From Elgaria multicarinata webbii (taxonomy: Eukaryota > Chordata > Lepidosauria > Squamata > Anguidae), in contig NC_086178.1 in assembly GCF_023053635.1 (NCBI RefSeq), forward strand, positions 36,936,726 through 37,000,725: a DNA stretch of 64,000 bases, read 5' to 3'. The position numbers and the translations under genes are program-made. Positions 46,399 to 57,177 of the stretch are shown in pieces (within the stretch, counting starts at the first letter, position 1; each line of letters starts with the position of its first letter). Below the pieces are notes generated by a model. That model did not search any database and had not been told where the DNA came from. It worked only from the letters and a program-made list of their open reading frames with translations.

Positions 46399-46401
46399 CT
46401 A

Positions 46402-47373
46402 GATGGTACTTCCTCCATGTCCCTAAGCTGCATTTGAACCATTCTATGTGAAGCAAACACTTAATTAGACCTTAAACAAGCCATTTGAGAAAGCACCAGT
46501 TGTAACACCAGTGGTATATATCTGGTGGTGTTCGCTCCTGCTGGGTGCACATATATTCTGAGCAGGAATTGTCATTAGAAGCATGTTATCTCTTGGAATG
46601 CTTAGAGCAGACGTTCATACCCCACTGGTCATAAGGGGATTAAAAAAATATCATATACAAACCTTAATTCTAGTACAATATGGTGTCCATAACTGGTGCC
46701 TTTGTCATTCGGTGGTGTGCCACTAAAATAAATTGCAGTTGGGCAGGGGCACAAAATGCATACTCACAGAGGAATTTTATTTTATGTCTGGTAGCATTCT
46801 TGTAGTGAATACACTGGCACATTGGTTGCAAATTTAAGATTAACACTTTGTACGTTCTTACTAAGGGAACTTGCTGTGGTATAAAGCTGCTTATTGCTTT
46901 ATACCAGATATGGCAACCTAGGGCATACCAGCCAGTAGCGTACTGGAGGCAGGGCACATGCAGACAAAACATTAAGACATTTTTATTAGCAGGGGCAACT
47001 AGGATGCCACCACCACCACCCCTCAGGTTTCCTTCATTGCTTAGCTGCAGTCCTCACAGTAGATGGGAGGGAAATGAATTTCCCTGGCAACAATATATTG
47101 TTGTGAGCTCTCCCTGTTTTAATGCAAAGTATTTTGGGTTTGCTCAGTCTTGAATGGGTAATTAAGATCCATTAGCTTTACAAAAGACATATATAATGCA
47201 TAGAGAGGGAGAGGGATCAATGCAGGTGCATGCAATTGTTTAAACTGCTTAAATAGTTCTCATGGTTTATAAGGTCGTTTTTTACCATTTTATGTTTTGT
47301 TTTCTGATTTTTTTGTAAACCACCTTGGTAGAGAAATGCAATAAATAGTCCCATGTGCAACCTTCCTTGGGTT
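46402..47373. other. Unassigned stretch
   Basis: No gene. (CCA)n at about 47007-47021. The rest looks single-copy. Confidence 0.3.
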
Positions 47374-48277
47374 ACAGTGTGTCTGGCTTGGCCCCAGCCT
47401 TGCCTTTATGGCTTTGGAGCCAGACTCTGATTCAGACTTAGAGCAGGATGATTGGGAACTCAGTTCAGTTGTAGGGAGTTCAGGGCTTAGGAGCTTAGAA
47501 GTTAAGCCTAACTTCTTATCTGATTGCAGGCCAAAGGAAGATGATACTCCCTATCAGCCATGGCTGCAAGACACAGTCTTGAAGAAGACCACTGATTTAT
47601 AGCCTGGGAATGCGGGAACAGTGCAGGAGGAAGAGTCCACAGGGCATGGAGGCTCAGTGGTGTCACCCAGGTTATGACACTCAATAAGAAAGGGTGGTAC
47701 AGAGAAGTCCCTTCGGATGCAGTGCTCATTTACAAGCCAGATTCCCCTGTAGGAGAGATCATCAGGAGAGCTTCAGCAGCCCATCTCTTGTGTTTAAGCT
47801 GTTGTGTAGGCTGAAGAGCCATTGCTGAGAATGTCTTAATTGCTCAGAAAACTTTCTTACCTGGATGTATCTTGTCTGCCCTGAATCTTGTATCGTTAAG
47901 ACTCAAGCTAGCGATACATTGCTGGGACTCTGGCCACAGCTAGTCCTAAGGTTTATGGATCATCCAGGGTTCGCCCCTGCCTGAGCACTGGATCCCCTGT
48001 GTGTCACCTAGATGAACAGGTTTGACCCCTGGATGATCCAGAGATAAACCTTACGTCTAGCTATGGCCTCTGACTCTGTATGAATTCTAGCCTTGGGACT
48101 GGGTCTTGAAAAAAGCAATGTGCCGATAGCCATTGCATAGGCCATTTGATTTATTGGGGAATACAAATGCTGTAAACTCTGCTACAAGATCTGGAAAGCT
48201 GAACTGTGTAACCTGATCTACTTCAATAAAGAATTTTGTTGTAATCAGCGATCTGTATCAATTGCAAGACAGTGTGA
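47374..48277 (+). mobile_element. LTR-like fossil (Gypsy-type, tentative) with a family C MITE inside
   Basis: Starts near TGTCTGGCTTGGCCCC and ends ...TTGCAAGACA, with an AATAAAG signal about 45 bp before the right end. ACAGTGTG occurs at both borders (47374-47381 and 48270-48277). It resembles the LTR at 19046 in its ends and layout. Broken and old enough to have taken a MITE (47932-48068). Confidence 0.5.
47932..48068. mobile_element. Foldback transposon family C, copy C4 (137 bp)
   Basis: Ends GGCCACAGCTAGTCCTAAGG and its diverged complement ACGTCTAGCTATGGCC. Same type as C3. TCT on both sides (47929-47931 and 48069-48071) is a 3-bp duplication. Confidence 0.9.
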
Positions 48278-49404
48278 GAAAATCGGTGTGATCCAGCTAT
48301 GGGTCACTTACAACCCACAAACTGAACCAATCAAACAGCTGGATCAGTTTGAGGAGGGAAAGCCCATGACCACCACTTAAACATAAACAACTCAAAGCCC
48401 ACACAACAGGAAGTACTTCTCCTCCCATTGTCCTTTTGTCTTCTGAGTTCTCTTTATTGTTTCAATACCTGTCCTGGAAAGAACTTGAGCATTTAGTATC
48501 AGTAATTTCAGTGTAGGAATTTCTACACACTGCCCAGAAAAGTGGGAAGGGGGATAGCTGTAGGCTTGCTATACAGCACTTTCCTTACAAGGGAGAAGAA
48601 ATAAGAGACCTTCAACACAGCACTGTTGAGTTCAAAGATTGCTCCAGGCAAACCAGAGCTCCACTTTTTCTTGATGATCAAAGCAGAGATTAAAGAAACC
48701 CGTGGTTTGCTTGGAGGGATCTTTCTCTGGTGCTCCAGGGACAGAAAGATGTGTGGCCTGTAGTTTTCCTATGATTCAAACAGCAGCTTCCATTGCCCTC
48801 ATTTTGCCTGTAATGCTGAAGAAAAATTAATCAGGACACCACACAGTCTCACAAGAGACCACAAAATCACATCCACAATTTTCATCTTGCATTATATTTT
48901 GTTTTGCCAAAAAAAAGAGGGGGGGGTGAACGTATGGGGAAGGATCTTCACATTATGTAACACTCTGGACTTCAAGTACAGTTTGTGTATTGTGTAACAT
49001 GGAAAGAAAATCCCACTGGTATTTCCAGAACAAAATAAGCCAAAGTCTAGAATTAAGGGACTCAGACTATCCAACCTGTTATATGTCATAGCACAGCAGG
49101 AATTCATAAACCATGTGCTAGGAAACAAAAGAGGCCATGGGACTTTCAAGATATGGAAGACAGTGCTGCACAAGGGAACTGGTGTGAGATCGTATCTTGG
49201 GGCTTGAAGGAAAAGAAAAAATTCCATTGGTGGGCCCACTTAATAAAAAGATGGAAGCTACTGGCCTCTTGTAGCCAATGAAATGATATGATGGGTAGCA
49301 CATCCAATTACATTTGAGAACTCCAGGCCTTTGTATCAGAGCCACGTATATGAGACCAAGGAAGACACAGGTTGTATACAGGTAAGCTCTGCTCCCTCTT
49401 TAGT
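48278..49404. other. Unassigned stretch
   Basis: No gene or recognisable repeat. Confidence 0.3.
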
Positions 49405-49406
49405 AG

Positions 49407-49437
<31 letters not shown>

Positions 49438-49438
49438 A
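49405..49438 (+). repeat. (TCA)n microsatellite
   Basis: About 11 units. Confidence 0.95.
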
Positions 49439-49550
49439 GCATCCTGTATACATTTTTAATCTCTTGTCACCCTATAGGAGGGATCCCCAACATGCCTCCC
49501 ACAGGTGCTTCCAAGGATGCCCATGAAGCTCTTCACCCCTGCCCCCTTTA

Positions 49551-49551
49551 A

Positions 49552-49608
<57 letters not shown>
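49551..49608 (+). repeat. (TATC)n microsatellite
   Basis: About 14 TATC units. Confidence 0.98.
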
Positions 49609-50130
49609 CCTTGGGAAATGTTAGGTCAGTCTTCTTTCTCTCTGTTTCTAGCCTCGCTATTTCTATCCCCACCATCACCTCTTTAGCTCACTGTTTCTCC
49701 CCACTCTTAGCTCTAGACATGCTCATTCTCTACCCCTTTGCCTTTGTTTCCCTCTCCCTCAGCCTCCCACTTTGCTATTTTCTCCCCAATTCTTTAACTT
49801 GCTATCCCCACCCCCACCCACCAGCCTTTCTCTTTCTCTCCCCTCTACCCCTTTGCCTTAATATTTCTTCCTCCCTCCCAGCCTCTAGCCCCACTGTTTC
49901 TCTCTTCTTTGATAGTGGGATGGTCCGTAATTAGGAGACAATATAAAGGAGACAATTCACACTGTGGTAGTTCTCAAGGGTTATCCATAGGACTTCTTTT
50001 TGAAATCAGGTACATTCATTCAATGCCTCTAGCCACATGGTCTTCAAACCTGCAGATCTGTCCCGATTTGCCACCTACGTTCATGGCAGAAGGAACCACA
50101 GCAAAATTTCCATACAAACCTGGACAAGTA
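49609..50130. other. Pyrimidine-rich stretch, no gene
   Basis: 49640-49900 is strongly C/T-rich on the plus strand (homopyrimidine-like). No repeat unit and no gene. Confidence 0.4.
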
Positions 50131-50139
50131 TTGAAACCA

Positions 50140-50520
50140 ACCTGTGAGACCCTGTTCCATTTCTCTCCAATATGAAGCAAATGTGGGCAGTCATAGGGAA
50201 CTAGGCCTTTTCCATCATGACACCAAAATTATGGAACACCCTCCCACAGGATGTTCACTTGAGCCCATCTCTGCTCACCCTTTAGTAGCCAACTGATTTA
50301 TTACATTATTTGAATCTTTTCCAGCAGGTTGGCTTGGATGCTGCTTCTCAATATCATGTTAAGATCTTGTTGCTTTTAAAGTGCTGATTGACTATGTGTT
50401 TTTAATTAAAAATGCTTTTTCTTATAATAACTTTTTTGCTTGCTGCATAATTGTTTATGACTGAATGGTTGGCCGCCATTATTTTAATAGAAAGGCAGAA
50501 TATAAATGCTTGAGACAAAC
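50140..50520 (+). repeat. L2-clade LINE 3' fragment, old
   Basis: GAACTAGGCCTTTTCCATCA then AAATTATGGAACACCCTCCC is the decayed 'FS..AP.LWN.LP' region. The end AATAGAAAGGCAGAATATAA is LINE-tail-like. Confidence 0.6.
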
Positions 50521-50750
50521 AGACAGACAATAGACAGATAAGAGCCTGTGGTTTGCTACAATATACATTCCTTTAAGGGCATTTGATGCACATCTCCAGC
50601 TTGACACTTGGAAGCACAAGAAACTTCTGAGTCAACATTCCCTAAATAACAAAGAATCTTCTGGCACCTTAAATACTAACGAATTTAATATTGAACAAGT
50701 TTTCATGGACTGTAGTCCACTTCCTCAGATGCCAGAAGAGTTTCAGATGA

Positions 50751-50792
50751 TAGATGGATGGATGGATGGATGGATGGATGGATGGATGGATG

Positions 50793-50836
<44 letters not shown>
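50751..50836 (+). repeat. (GGAT)n(AGAT)n compound microsatellite
   Basis: About 11 GGAT units pass into about 11 AGAT units. Confidence 0.98.
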
Positions 50837-50838
<2 letters not shown>

Positions 50839-51485
50839 GCATATTAGGTGGAGGAAACAGTAAACAGCGAGGTCAGAAGAACATTAAATGCAGTAAGTAC
50901 TGATGGTGACAATAACATTATTATTACAAGTGGACATCGACAAAATAGCTGTTGCTGAGTGCATTGTCTTTTTCTCTGCTTTGGGAGGGGGTGCAATTCC
51001 GAACGGCTCTTTCACACCTAGCACTTGAGTTAACAGTGAAATCAGAATATCCCAGCACTCAAACCCCAAATTGCAAGATAAATGTGATGCCCAACTCAAA
51101 TGTAGCACAACTCAATCCAGTTAGTACTTAACACTGTAATTGTGACTATTGTATGTCCTGTCATGGACACCTTTTCAGTTAGTGGCTGTCACCACTAACT
51201 ACTCTTATTCCCCACCGTTCACTCTGTTAGTGTCCCCTAACCTGTGTTCAGCACTCCCTGCTATACTATGCCAGATGTGTAGTGCATAAGTAGACTTCTT
51301 CAAATTTAAATTATTTGGCAAACGTCAACCAAGCTGTCCTGTCTCCTGCATTGCTCCACCATGGTTGTTGTTTTTTCCATTTATTTGTTGTTGTTTTTTA
51401 AAAAAAATCTAGGCTGAACACTCACCCTATCCACCACTGGAGGACAGATATCTTTTTCAATGGAAAATAAGGGACCAGGTGATTC
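50837..51485. other. Unassigned stretch
   Basis: No gene or repeat recognised. Short poly-T/poly-A tract near 51395-51408. Confidence 0.3.
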
Positions 51486-51493
51486 TCTTATAA

Positions 51494-51880
51494 CAAAAGT
51501 GGGGAATGTCCAGCCCTCCAGACACCCAGTGTGGTGTAGTGGTTAAGAGTGTTGAACTGGGTCTCAGGAGATCTGGGTTCTAGTCTCCACATGGCCACGG
51601 AAGCTCACTGGGTGACTTTGGACCAGTCACAGACTCTCAGCCCAACTTAACTCACAGGGTAGTGGTTGTAAGGATAAAATAGAGAGGAGGAGGAGGAGGA
51701 GGACTATGTATGCCGCCTTGAGTTCTTTGGAGGAAAAAAGGCAGGATCTAAATGCAATAAATACATAAGTAAAAAAATTGTTGGACTACAACTCCCATCA
51801 GTCTTAGCTTATGCAATAGTGAGGGACAATGGGAGTTGCAATCCAACAACATCTGGAAAGTAACATTTTCCCCATCCCTG
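51494..51880. mobile_element. hAT foldback MITE (ACTCCCATCA family) split by a SINE
   Basis: Left end CAAAAGTGGGGAATG, right end TTTTCCCCATCCCTG, inner ACAACTCCCATCAG and CAATGGGAGTTGCA. 8-bp flanks TCTTATAA (51486-51493) and TCTTGTAA (51881-51888) differ at one base. The SINE at 51526-51768 sits in the left arm. Confidence 0.9.
51526..51768 (+). repeat. tRNA-derived SINE (Sauria/ACA type), full length
   Basis: CCCAGTGTGGTGTAGTGGTT (A box), GATCTGGGTTCTAGTC (B box region), GGATAAAATAGAGAGGAGG, and CCGCCTTGAGTTCTTTGGAG with tail ATAAATACATAAGTAAAAAA. It lies inside a hAT MITE, so it is younger than that MITE. Confidence 0.95.
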
Positions 51881-51970
51881 TCTTGTAACAAAACTATTCC
51901 ACTCTGCAGCAAGATTACCAGCATCAAGGAATCTGCACATGGAAGGAGCAGAAAATTAGTACTACCCTGA

Positions 51971-52136
51971 AGGGAAGGACTGTAGCTCAGTGCTTTGCAT
52001 ACAGCAGGTCCCAGGTTCAATCCCCAACATCTCAAGATGTGACTGGGAAAGACCCCTGCCTGAAACCCTTGACAGCCACTGCCAGCCAGTGCAGACTGAG
52101 CTAGCTGGACCAATGTCTGACTCAATCTAAGGCACC
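51971..52136 (+). repeat. tRNA-derived SINE, second family
   Basis: CTGTAGCTCAGTGCTTTGCA (A box) and GGTTCAATCCCCAACATCTC (B box GGTTCAATCC is near-perfect). Body GGGAAAGACCCCTGCCTGAA then GCTAGCTGGACCAATGTCTG. A sister copy lies at 53927. The intact B box could score as tRNA in automatic scans, but the acceptor stem is absent. Confidence 0.85.
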
Positions 52137-52339
52137 TGGGCTGTGCGACTTCACAAGGCCGGAGTGAGGCAGCCGCCTCAGGCAGCAGCTTTAAAAGGGC
52201 ACTAAATCGTTAGCTATTCAGTTTAATATTGTATTTTTACTGCTAGAGATGAGAAGTGCTTTGGGGATTTTCTGCCTCATGTGTTCAAATCATGTGCCTG
52301 CCTTTCATCCTATGCACCTTGACTTGATTGGCTGAGGGG

Positions 52340-52915
52340 CACCATTTGCTGCCCTGCAACTTCAGTATTAGTTATAGGTTCCTTAGACTGACTCATTCTA
52401 ATAACTCAAGGGAATATCTTCTCCCATATATCACTCCCCATTCGTTGAAGTCTCATGGTGAAACTTTGTTACAGTTTTCTTTACTATCAAAGGTATGGTT
52501 GTCGTCAACTATCCACAGATCTTTCTCAATAATGTCCCCATGCCTGTGGAACTCCCTGCCATCCAAGGTCCACCTGCTTTGTGGACCTGGTCCATTCAAG
52601 TGGGCAGTTAAAACTTTTCTGTTTAGGCAAGCATTTTATCTCTACAGTACAATCCTTTGGCTATGATCTTAAATACATTGATTTAGGAATACGCTCGACT
52701 GAATGCAATTGAATTTACTTCCAAGAAAACATGTATAAGATTGTTCTGTTAATTATAAGAGACTCTGGATTATATTGTATTTCTTCTCCTGCTGCAGAAA
52801 TTGTCTCATTAGCTAAATTATGTGCTTTTAATGTTTATGGTGGAGGGGGGAAAGTTAATTATATTCCACTTTGAGATGTTTTTGTGGGGAAATCAATTAA
52901 ATATTTTTTAAAAAA
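52340..52915 (+). repeat. L2-clade LINE 3' fragment
   Basis: Reads LTHSNNSREYLLPYITP, MSPCLWNSLPSKVHLL and FKWAVKTFLFRQAF, the L2 ORF2 C-terminus. A hairpin repeat fragment (52685-52745) interrupts the 3' part. Confidence 0.8.
52685..52745. repeat. 'ACTTACTCCCAGGTAAG' hairpin repeat fragment
   Basis: TACGCTCGACTGAATGCAAT then TGAATTTACTTCCAAGAAAA. Diverged. Confidence 0.45.
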
Positions 52916-53384
52916 TACAGTTAGTTTAAATTAACCAATACCTTTCATACTGTCCTCAGGCATTGCTGCACCTCTACCGTTTTCGGCCATTAGGACCATG
53001 TTTAATGCTTGCATTAAGAAGCAGAAAATCGGGACGGACCAGCAACGTTTGTTCGCCAGTAAGCATCGATGAGTGTTTTACTATTTCTTGTATATAAAAG
53101 CATCAGTTTGTTCATACTACAAAACGATAAAACAGGTACTGTCATGCTTTACACTCATGAGGATGCTCACGGTGCAGCAATGGAGATGTAACTGCATGAT
53201 TGTACATGCATGCTACAATGACGTTAGGGTCAGAACAGGGACATACAGGATAACTCAATCTGTGCACTAATTCCCACATCGTCTGGCTCATGCCAATACC
53301 ACTTATGTCTCACATTCGGGACTACTTAAAATAATTAGTGTTATCGCAGTCATTGAAATGCACACCATATAGTCCATACTGGCA
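52916..53384. other. Unassigned stretch
   Basis: No gene or repeat recognised. Confidence 0.3.
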
Positions 53385-53450
53385 GAGAATGATAGGAGCT
53401 GCCATCAGACACATTAGGGGAGCAATAGGTTGAGGAAGGCTGACATGGAC
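53385..53450. repeat. hAT MITE fragment (ACTCCCATCA family)
   Basis: AGAATGATAGGAGCTGCCAT, CAGACACATTAGGGGAGC, then GGTTGAGGAAGGCTGAC. Only the right half is present. Confidence 0.65.
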
Positions 53451-53539
53451 CTATAACCATACTTCAACCACACATTACTGGGCAGACTTATTTACTGGAT
53501 GTGGAGGTGGGGATCAGGAGACATATTTCTCCCTCTGAC

Positions 53540-53914
53540 ATAATACTAGAACCCAGGGTCATCCCATGAAGCTGACCCTGGGAGATTCAGGGCAGATAAG
53601 CACTTCTTCACACAGCTCATAGTTACACTATGGAATTCACTACCACAGGATGTAGTGATGGCCACCAAATTAGATGGCTTTAAAAGGGGGTTGGATAAAT
53701 TCCTGAAGGAGAAGGCTATCAATGGCTACTAGTGGTGGTGGCTATGTGCTACATCTAGTATCAGAGGCTGGGGAACATGGGTGGTAGGGGGCTGATGCAC
53801 CCGTGTTCTGCTTGTGGTTTTCTGGTCAACAGCTGGTTGGCCACTGTGTGAAGAGAGTGCTGGACTAGATGGACCCTCAGTCTGATCCAGCATGCCTCTT
53901 CTTAGGTTCTTAGT
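53540..53914 (+). repeat. CR1 LINE 3' end (second subfamily)
   Basis: CCAGGGTCATCCCATGAAGC, GGATGTAGTGATGGCCACCA, TGGATAAATTCCTGAAGGAG, AGATGGACCCTCAGTCTGAT, and the tail TTCTTAGGTTCTTAG. Confidence 0.96.
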
Positions 53915-53926
53915 TGACAGGGCATG

Positions 53927-54105
53927 TTCATAACTCAGGCATAGGACATGTGCTTTGCATGCAGAAGGGCTAAGGTTCAAACTTGGCATCTCTAGTTAGG
54001 GGCTTCTGAGGTAGGAGGGATGAGGGAAGTCCCCTTGCTTAAGACCTTAGACAACTGCTACCAGTCAGAACTAGAAGGACCAACTGTATAAGATAGCTTT
54101 ATACA
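53927..54105 (+). repeat. tRNA-derived SINE, second family, diverged copy
   Basis: TGTGCTTTGCATGCAGAAGG, AAGGTTCAAACTTGGCATCT and CTAGAAGGACCAACTGTATA parallel the copy at 51971 in order and spacing. Confidence 0.75.
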
Positions 54106-54925
54106 TTCATATAAGCCTTCAGGAAGTACTATCACTCTGTACCAGATCCCTATTTGCCAAATAAAAATAATGCTGGGCTGGATGCAATAAGAAAATAATG
54201 TTCCTACCTGCCCTAACCTGAAGGATAGCTGGATTATAAATAAACAGACAACATTCCATCATTAATACATATATAAATATTCTTCTCTAAGTCACCTGAA
54301 CAATAACACTCAAATCCACCACCACCCCCTTGTTAAACCTGGTGGTATACTATGCTAACATAACTGGATCTGGGGGGGTTTCTTTTTCTTTTTACAGAAA
54401 TGATCTGAGTTTTCTACATCAAATGTGTCACATCCAAAAGAACAGCTAAAATCTCCCAGAAGGGTATTTGAATATTTTAAGAAAGGGATCAGGAATACAT
54501 TTCAGAACGGTAGATTAGAGTTGTTGCAAGCGTCTTTTTCATATTCTTTGGGGACGAGATAGTTTCACCTAACATTTCAGTACATATTTTTAAGGAGGAA
54601 AGGTGAATGGGATTTGGTCTGGAGAGCCAGAAATGCTGGCAGACAAAAGCCCAAGAACAAATACTCCAATAAAATTAGCGCTTAACTCAACAGGATCAGA
54701 AAACCAGTGTCTTCAACAGAGCAGCCTGTGTCCCTTTCTCAGGGAGGCGAGTGCAGAATGCCATTACAATCCCAGCAGAGGTAGCTTACCTCCCTAATCA
54801 GAGTTTATGGATACTGAGTGCATTGACTATGGAGCAGCAGAATCAGATGTATACTCGGAAAGAGACACTTAATGAAACAGCAGGTGGGGTGGGGTGGGGT
54901 GGGACAGGACAGGGACACAAGCTAA

Positions 54926-55006
54926 CAGTACAACTCCATGTATGTCTACTCAGGAGCAGGTCCCACTGAATTCCATGTGACTTACTCCCAGGTAATTGCA
55001 GCCTTA
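54926..55006. repeat. 'ACTTACTCCCAGGTAAG' hairpin repeat copy
   Basis: GTATGTCTACTCAGGAGCAG, GTCCCACTGAATTCCATG and GACTTACTCCCAGGTAATTG. Confidence 0.85.
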
Positions 55007-55421
55007 ATGGTCTAAAGTAAAATATTGCCTCTGGGAATGGAATTCAAACGAAATGAACCCAAAGCAAAAAGCCTGGAATACTCTTAATGCAAACATTAGT
55101 ACTGATGTGGTAACAGACATTTAGTTCTGCCATTAGGATAATTCAATTAAGATACCCATTGTTGATATAATTAACTCTTGAAGTTACCACTTGGTATCCC
55201 TAGAGATGTTTTCAAATACTCTGTGAGCTTTCCATTAGTACTATTTTTTTAAAAAATCAATTATACAGTTAGAGCTACTGCAACGTCACTTCTCTTTACA
55301 CTGCTTGTGAGCCAATAGCAAGGTTTTCTTTAATTTTACAAAAAGGCCATCATAAAAAAAAATTTAAAGTCAGTATTGTTTAACTGTTGCCTTCGTCAGT
55401 GAAGTATACCAAATAGTTTAC

Positions 55422-55509
55422 AACCCAATACTAAACTTGTTTACTAAGAAGTACATCCCACTGGATTCAATGGGACTTACTCCCAAGTAAGCACAGGACT
55501 GCAGTCTTA
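55422..55509. repeat. 'ACTTACTCCCAGGTAAG' hairpin repeat copy, best preserved
   Basis: TTTACTAAGAAGTACATCCC pairs with GGGACTTACTCCCAAGTAAG. The centre is CTGGATTCAAT. Confidence 0.88.
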
Positions 55510-56720
55510 GACACCATTTCCTTCTTTTTCCAACTGCAGTTATTTTATTAAAAAGTCAATAGCTCAGCAGTCAGTCTGCCACCTGCGTTTCTTTCACCTA
55601 AAATTAATTATTAGGATAAGAAACATCAATATCACAGCTTTCATCACACGCACTGCTCACTTATCAGCATGCTGCTCATTGAAATACATTCCCCAGACCT
55701 TTTCCTTATCATATTCCCTTGAGGAATGCTCTCCAAGGCACAATATCTAGATAGGCCACAGCCAAGGTTCATTAATCGACATAGCATAGAAGGGAAACAA
55801 TTAGATCCATTTCAACCTCGGACCTTAAAGCAGCCTCTGTAAGAAATTATTTCATTAAAAAAAAAAAAACTTGGGAGGACAATGACATAAGACTTAAAAA
55901 TCCCCTTTGCAAATAGCTGTCATCCATACAGCAAATCAGATCCTTTTGGATTTTGCAAATCTAGGTAACAACTGAAGATGTGCTTAAAGTCTCCTATTCT
56001 TCATCAAATATAATTACAAGATGCCGTCACTTGTCAAAACTCCAACAGATCTCTCCCAAAACCCACTTTAGTAAGGACGCTAAAGTAATATCAGTACATT
56101 TCACTGCACTTTATACATTTTTGTCATGAGGGATATATTGGGGTTAGAACATTCTGACCTGATACATACTTCCTACATAGAAGCTGCTGCTGGTGGCGGC
56201 ACAGTGTCCTTTTCACACTTGTCTAATAATATTATACCAGAAATATTGATATATAGCTGCGTTCATGTATTTGATAGAACTGAAATAGGTACGATTATAT
56301 ACTATAATCATAGCTCAGTAACCTCCAAACTTCAAGACAGACAGAAATATTACTATAATGGCAAAAGCTTGTAAGACTGGTCAAAGGTTATTGCTGTGGC
56401 AGTCAAAAGCTATTTCAATTAGACTTTCCTTTTCAGCCCAGCAGCATTTCCTGAAAGATCTTTGTGAATATGTGACAGTTCGCTACTAAGCTTGCATCTG
56501 TATGTACAGCGACTGTTAATGGTACTTGTTAAATGCCACTGCTAACTTTCGCAAGGATGGAAACATTGTGAAAATAACAGTCTATGATTCCCTACCTGCT
56601 ATTGAGAAAACCTAAGCAACGTCTTTGTGACTATCACCTGCACATCTACAGTATTTTCAAGATAAGCATAATCGAGATGTGCAAATTCCAAACAATTAAG
56701 CCATTCTAAAATGAGCATCT

Positions 56721-56738
56721 TTTATTGATTTCTTTATT
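56721..56738 (-). terminator. CHST2: Candidate CHST2 polyadenylation signals
   Basis: Two AATAAA hexamers read on the minus strand, at 56721-56726 and 56733-56738, about 440-460 bases after the stop codon. They are the first canonical signals I noticed downstream of the gene. A further AATAAA at 55544-55549 could serve a longer 3' UTR. Which is used cannot be told from sequence alone. Confidence 0.35.
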
Positions 56739-57177
56739 AATGTCACATTTAAATCTTTATACAAAAGTCCAGTCCTCTGAATTTTGCTTTACTGAGTACT
56801 CCCTGGTCTCAACCTACCACCACCACCACCACACAGACACACATGCCTCATCGAATGTGCAAGTCCTTCATGGTCATTATCACAACAATAAGTATGTAAA
56901 GATTCTGATACATACTGGATTACGTGACTTGGGATTTTGGAGAGAAAAGAGGCCTTACAAGTGTGTGTGTGCCTGTGTGTGCAGGAACGATAGCCCAACA
57001 ATGCAAAACATGAATGTGTGTGATCCTCAGTAACCTTTGTAGGATCAAAATTGTCTTCCTAACTGTCCTTAAGAAAAAGCCATATTTTGCACCGTCTCTC
57101 TCTGTCGCTAATGCAATTGTCTGGAAAGTTGTCGATTGCTCTCTCAGTCCCTTTCTGTAGAAAGCGTGCAGCCCCAT

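Larger units (their letters stand above)
54110..56720. other. CHST2 3' flank, low repeat content, candidate conserved non-coding DNA
   Basis: A/T-rich, largely repeat-free sequence apart from two short hairpin-repeat copies at about 54926-55006 and 55422-55509. Parts such as 55120-55250 and 55590-55850 carry clusters of TAAT/ATTA homeodomain-like cores and no reading frame. They look like single-copy DNA that may be conserved. It could be a distal 3' UTR or enhancers; this is inference only. Confidence 0.3.

Noticed and set aside
49551-50836. CRISPR-like spaced repeats
   Set aside because: The repeats are contiguous tetranucleotide microsatellites without spacers, and the genome is eukaryotic.
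51971-52045. Possible tRNA gene (A and B box present)
   Set aside because: No acceptor stem or anticodon arm pairing. The 3' body shows it is a tRNA-derived SINE with a second copy at 53927.
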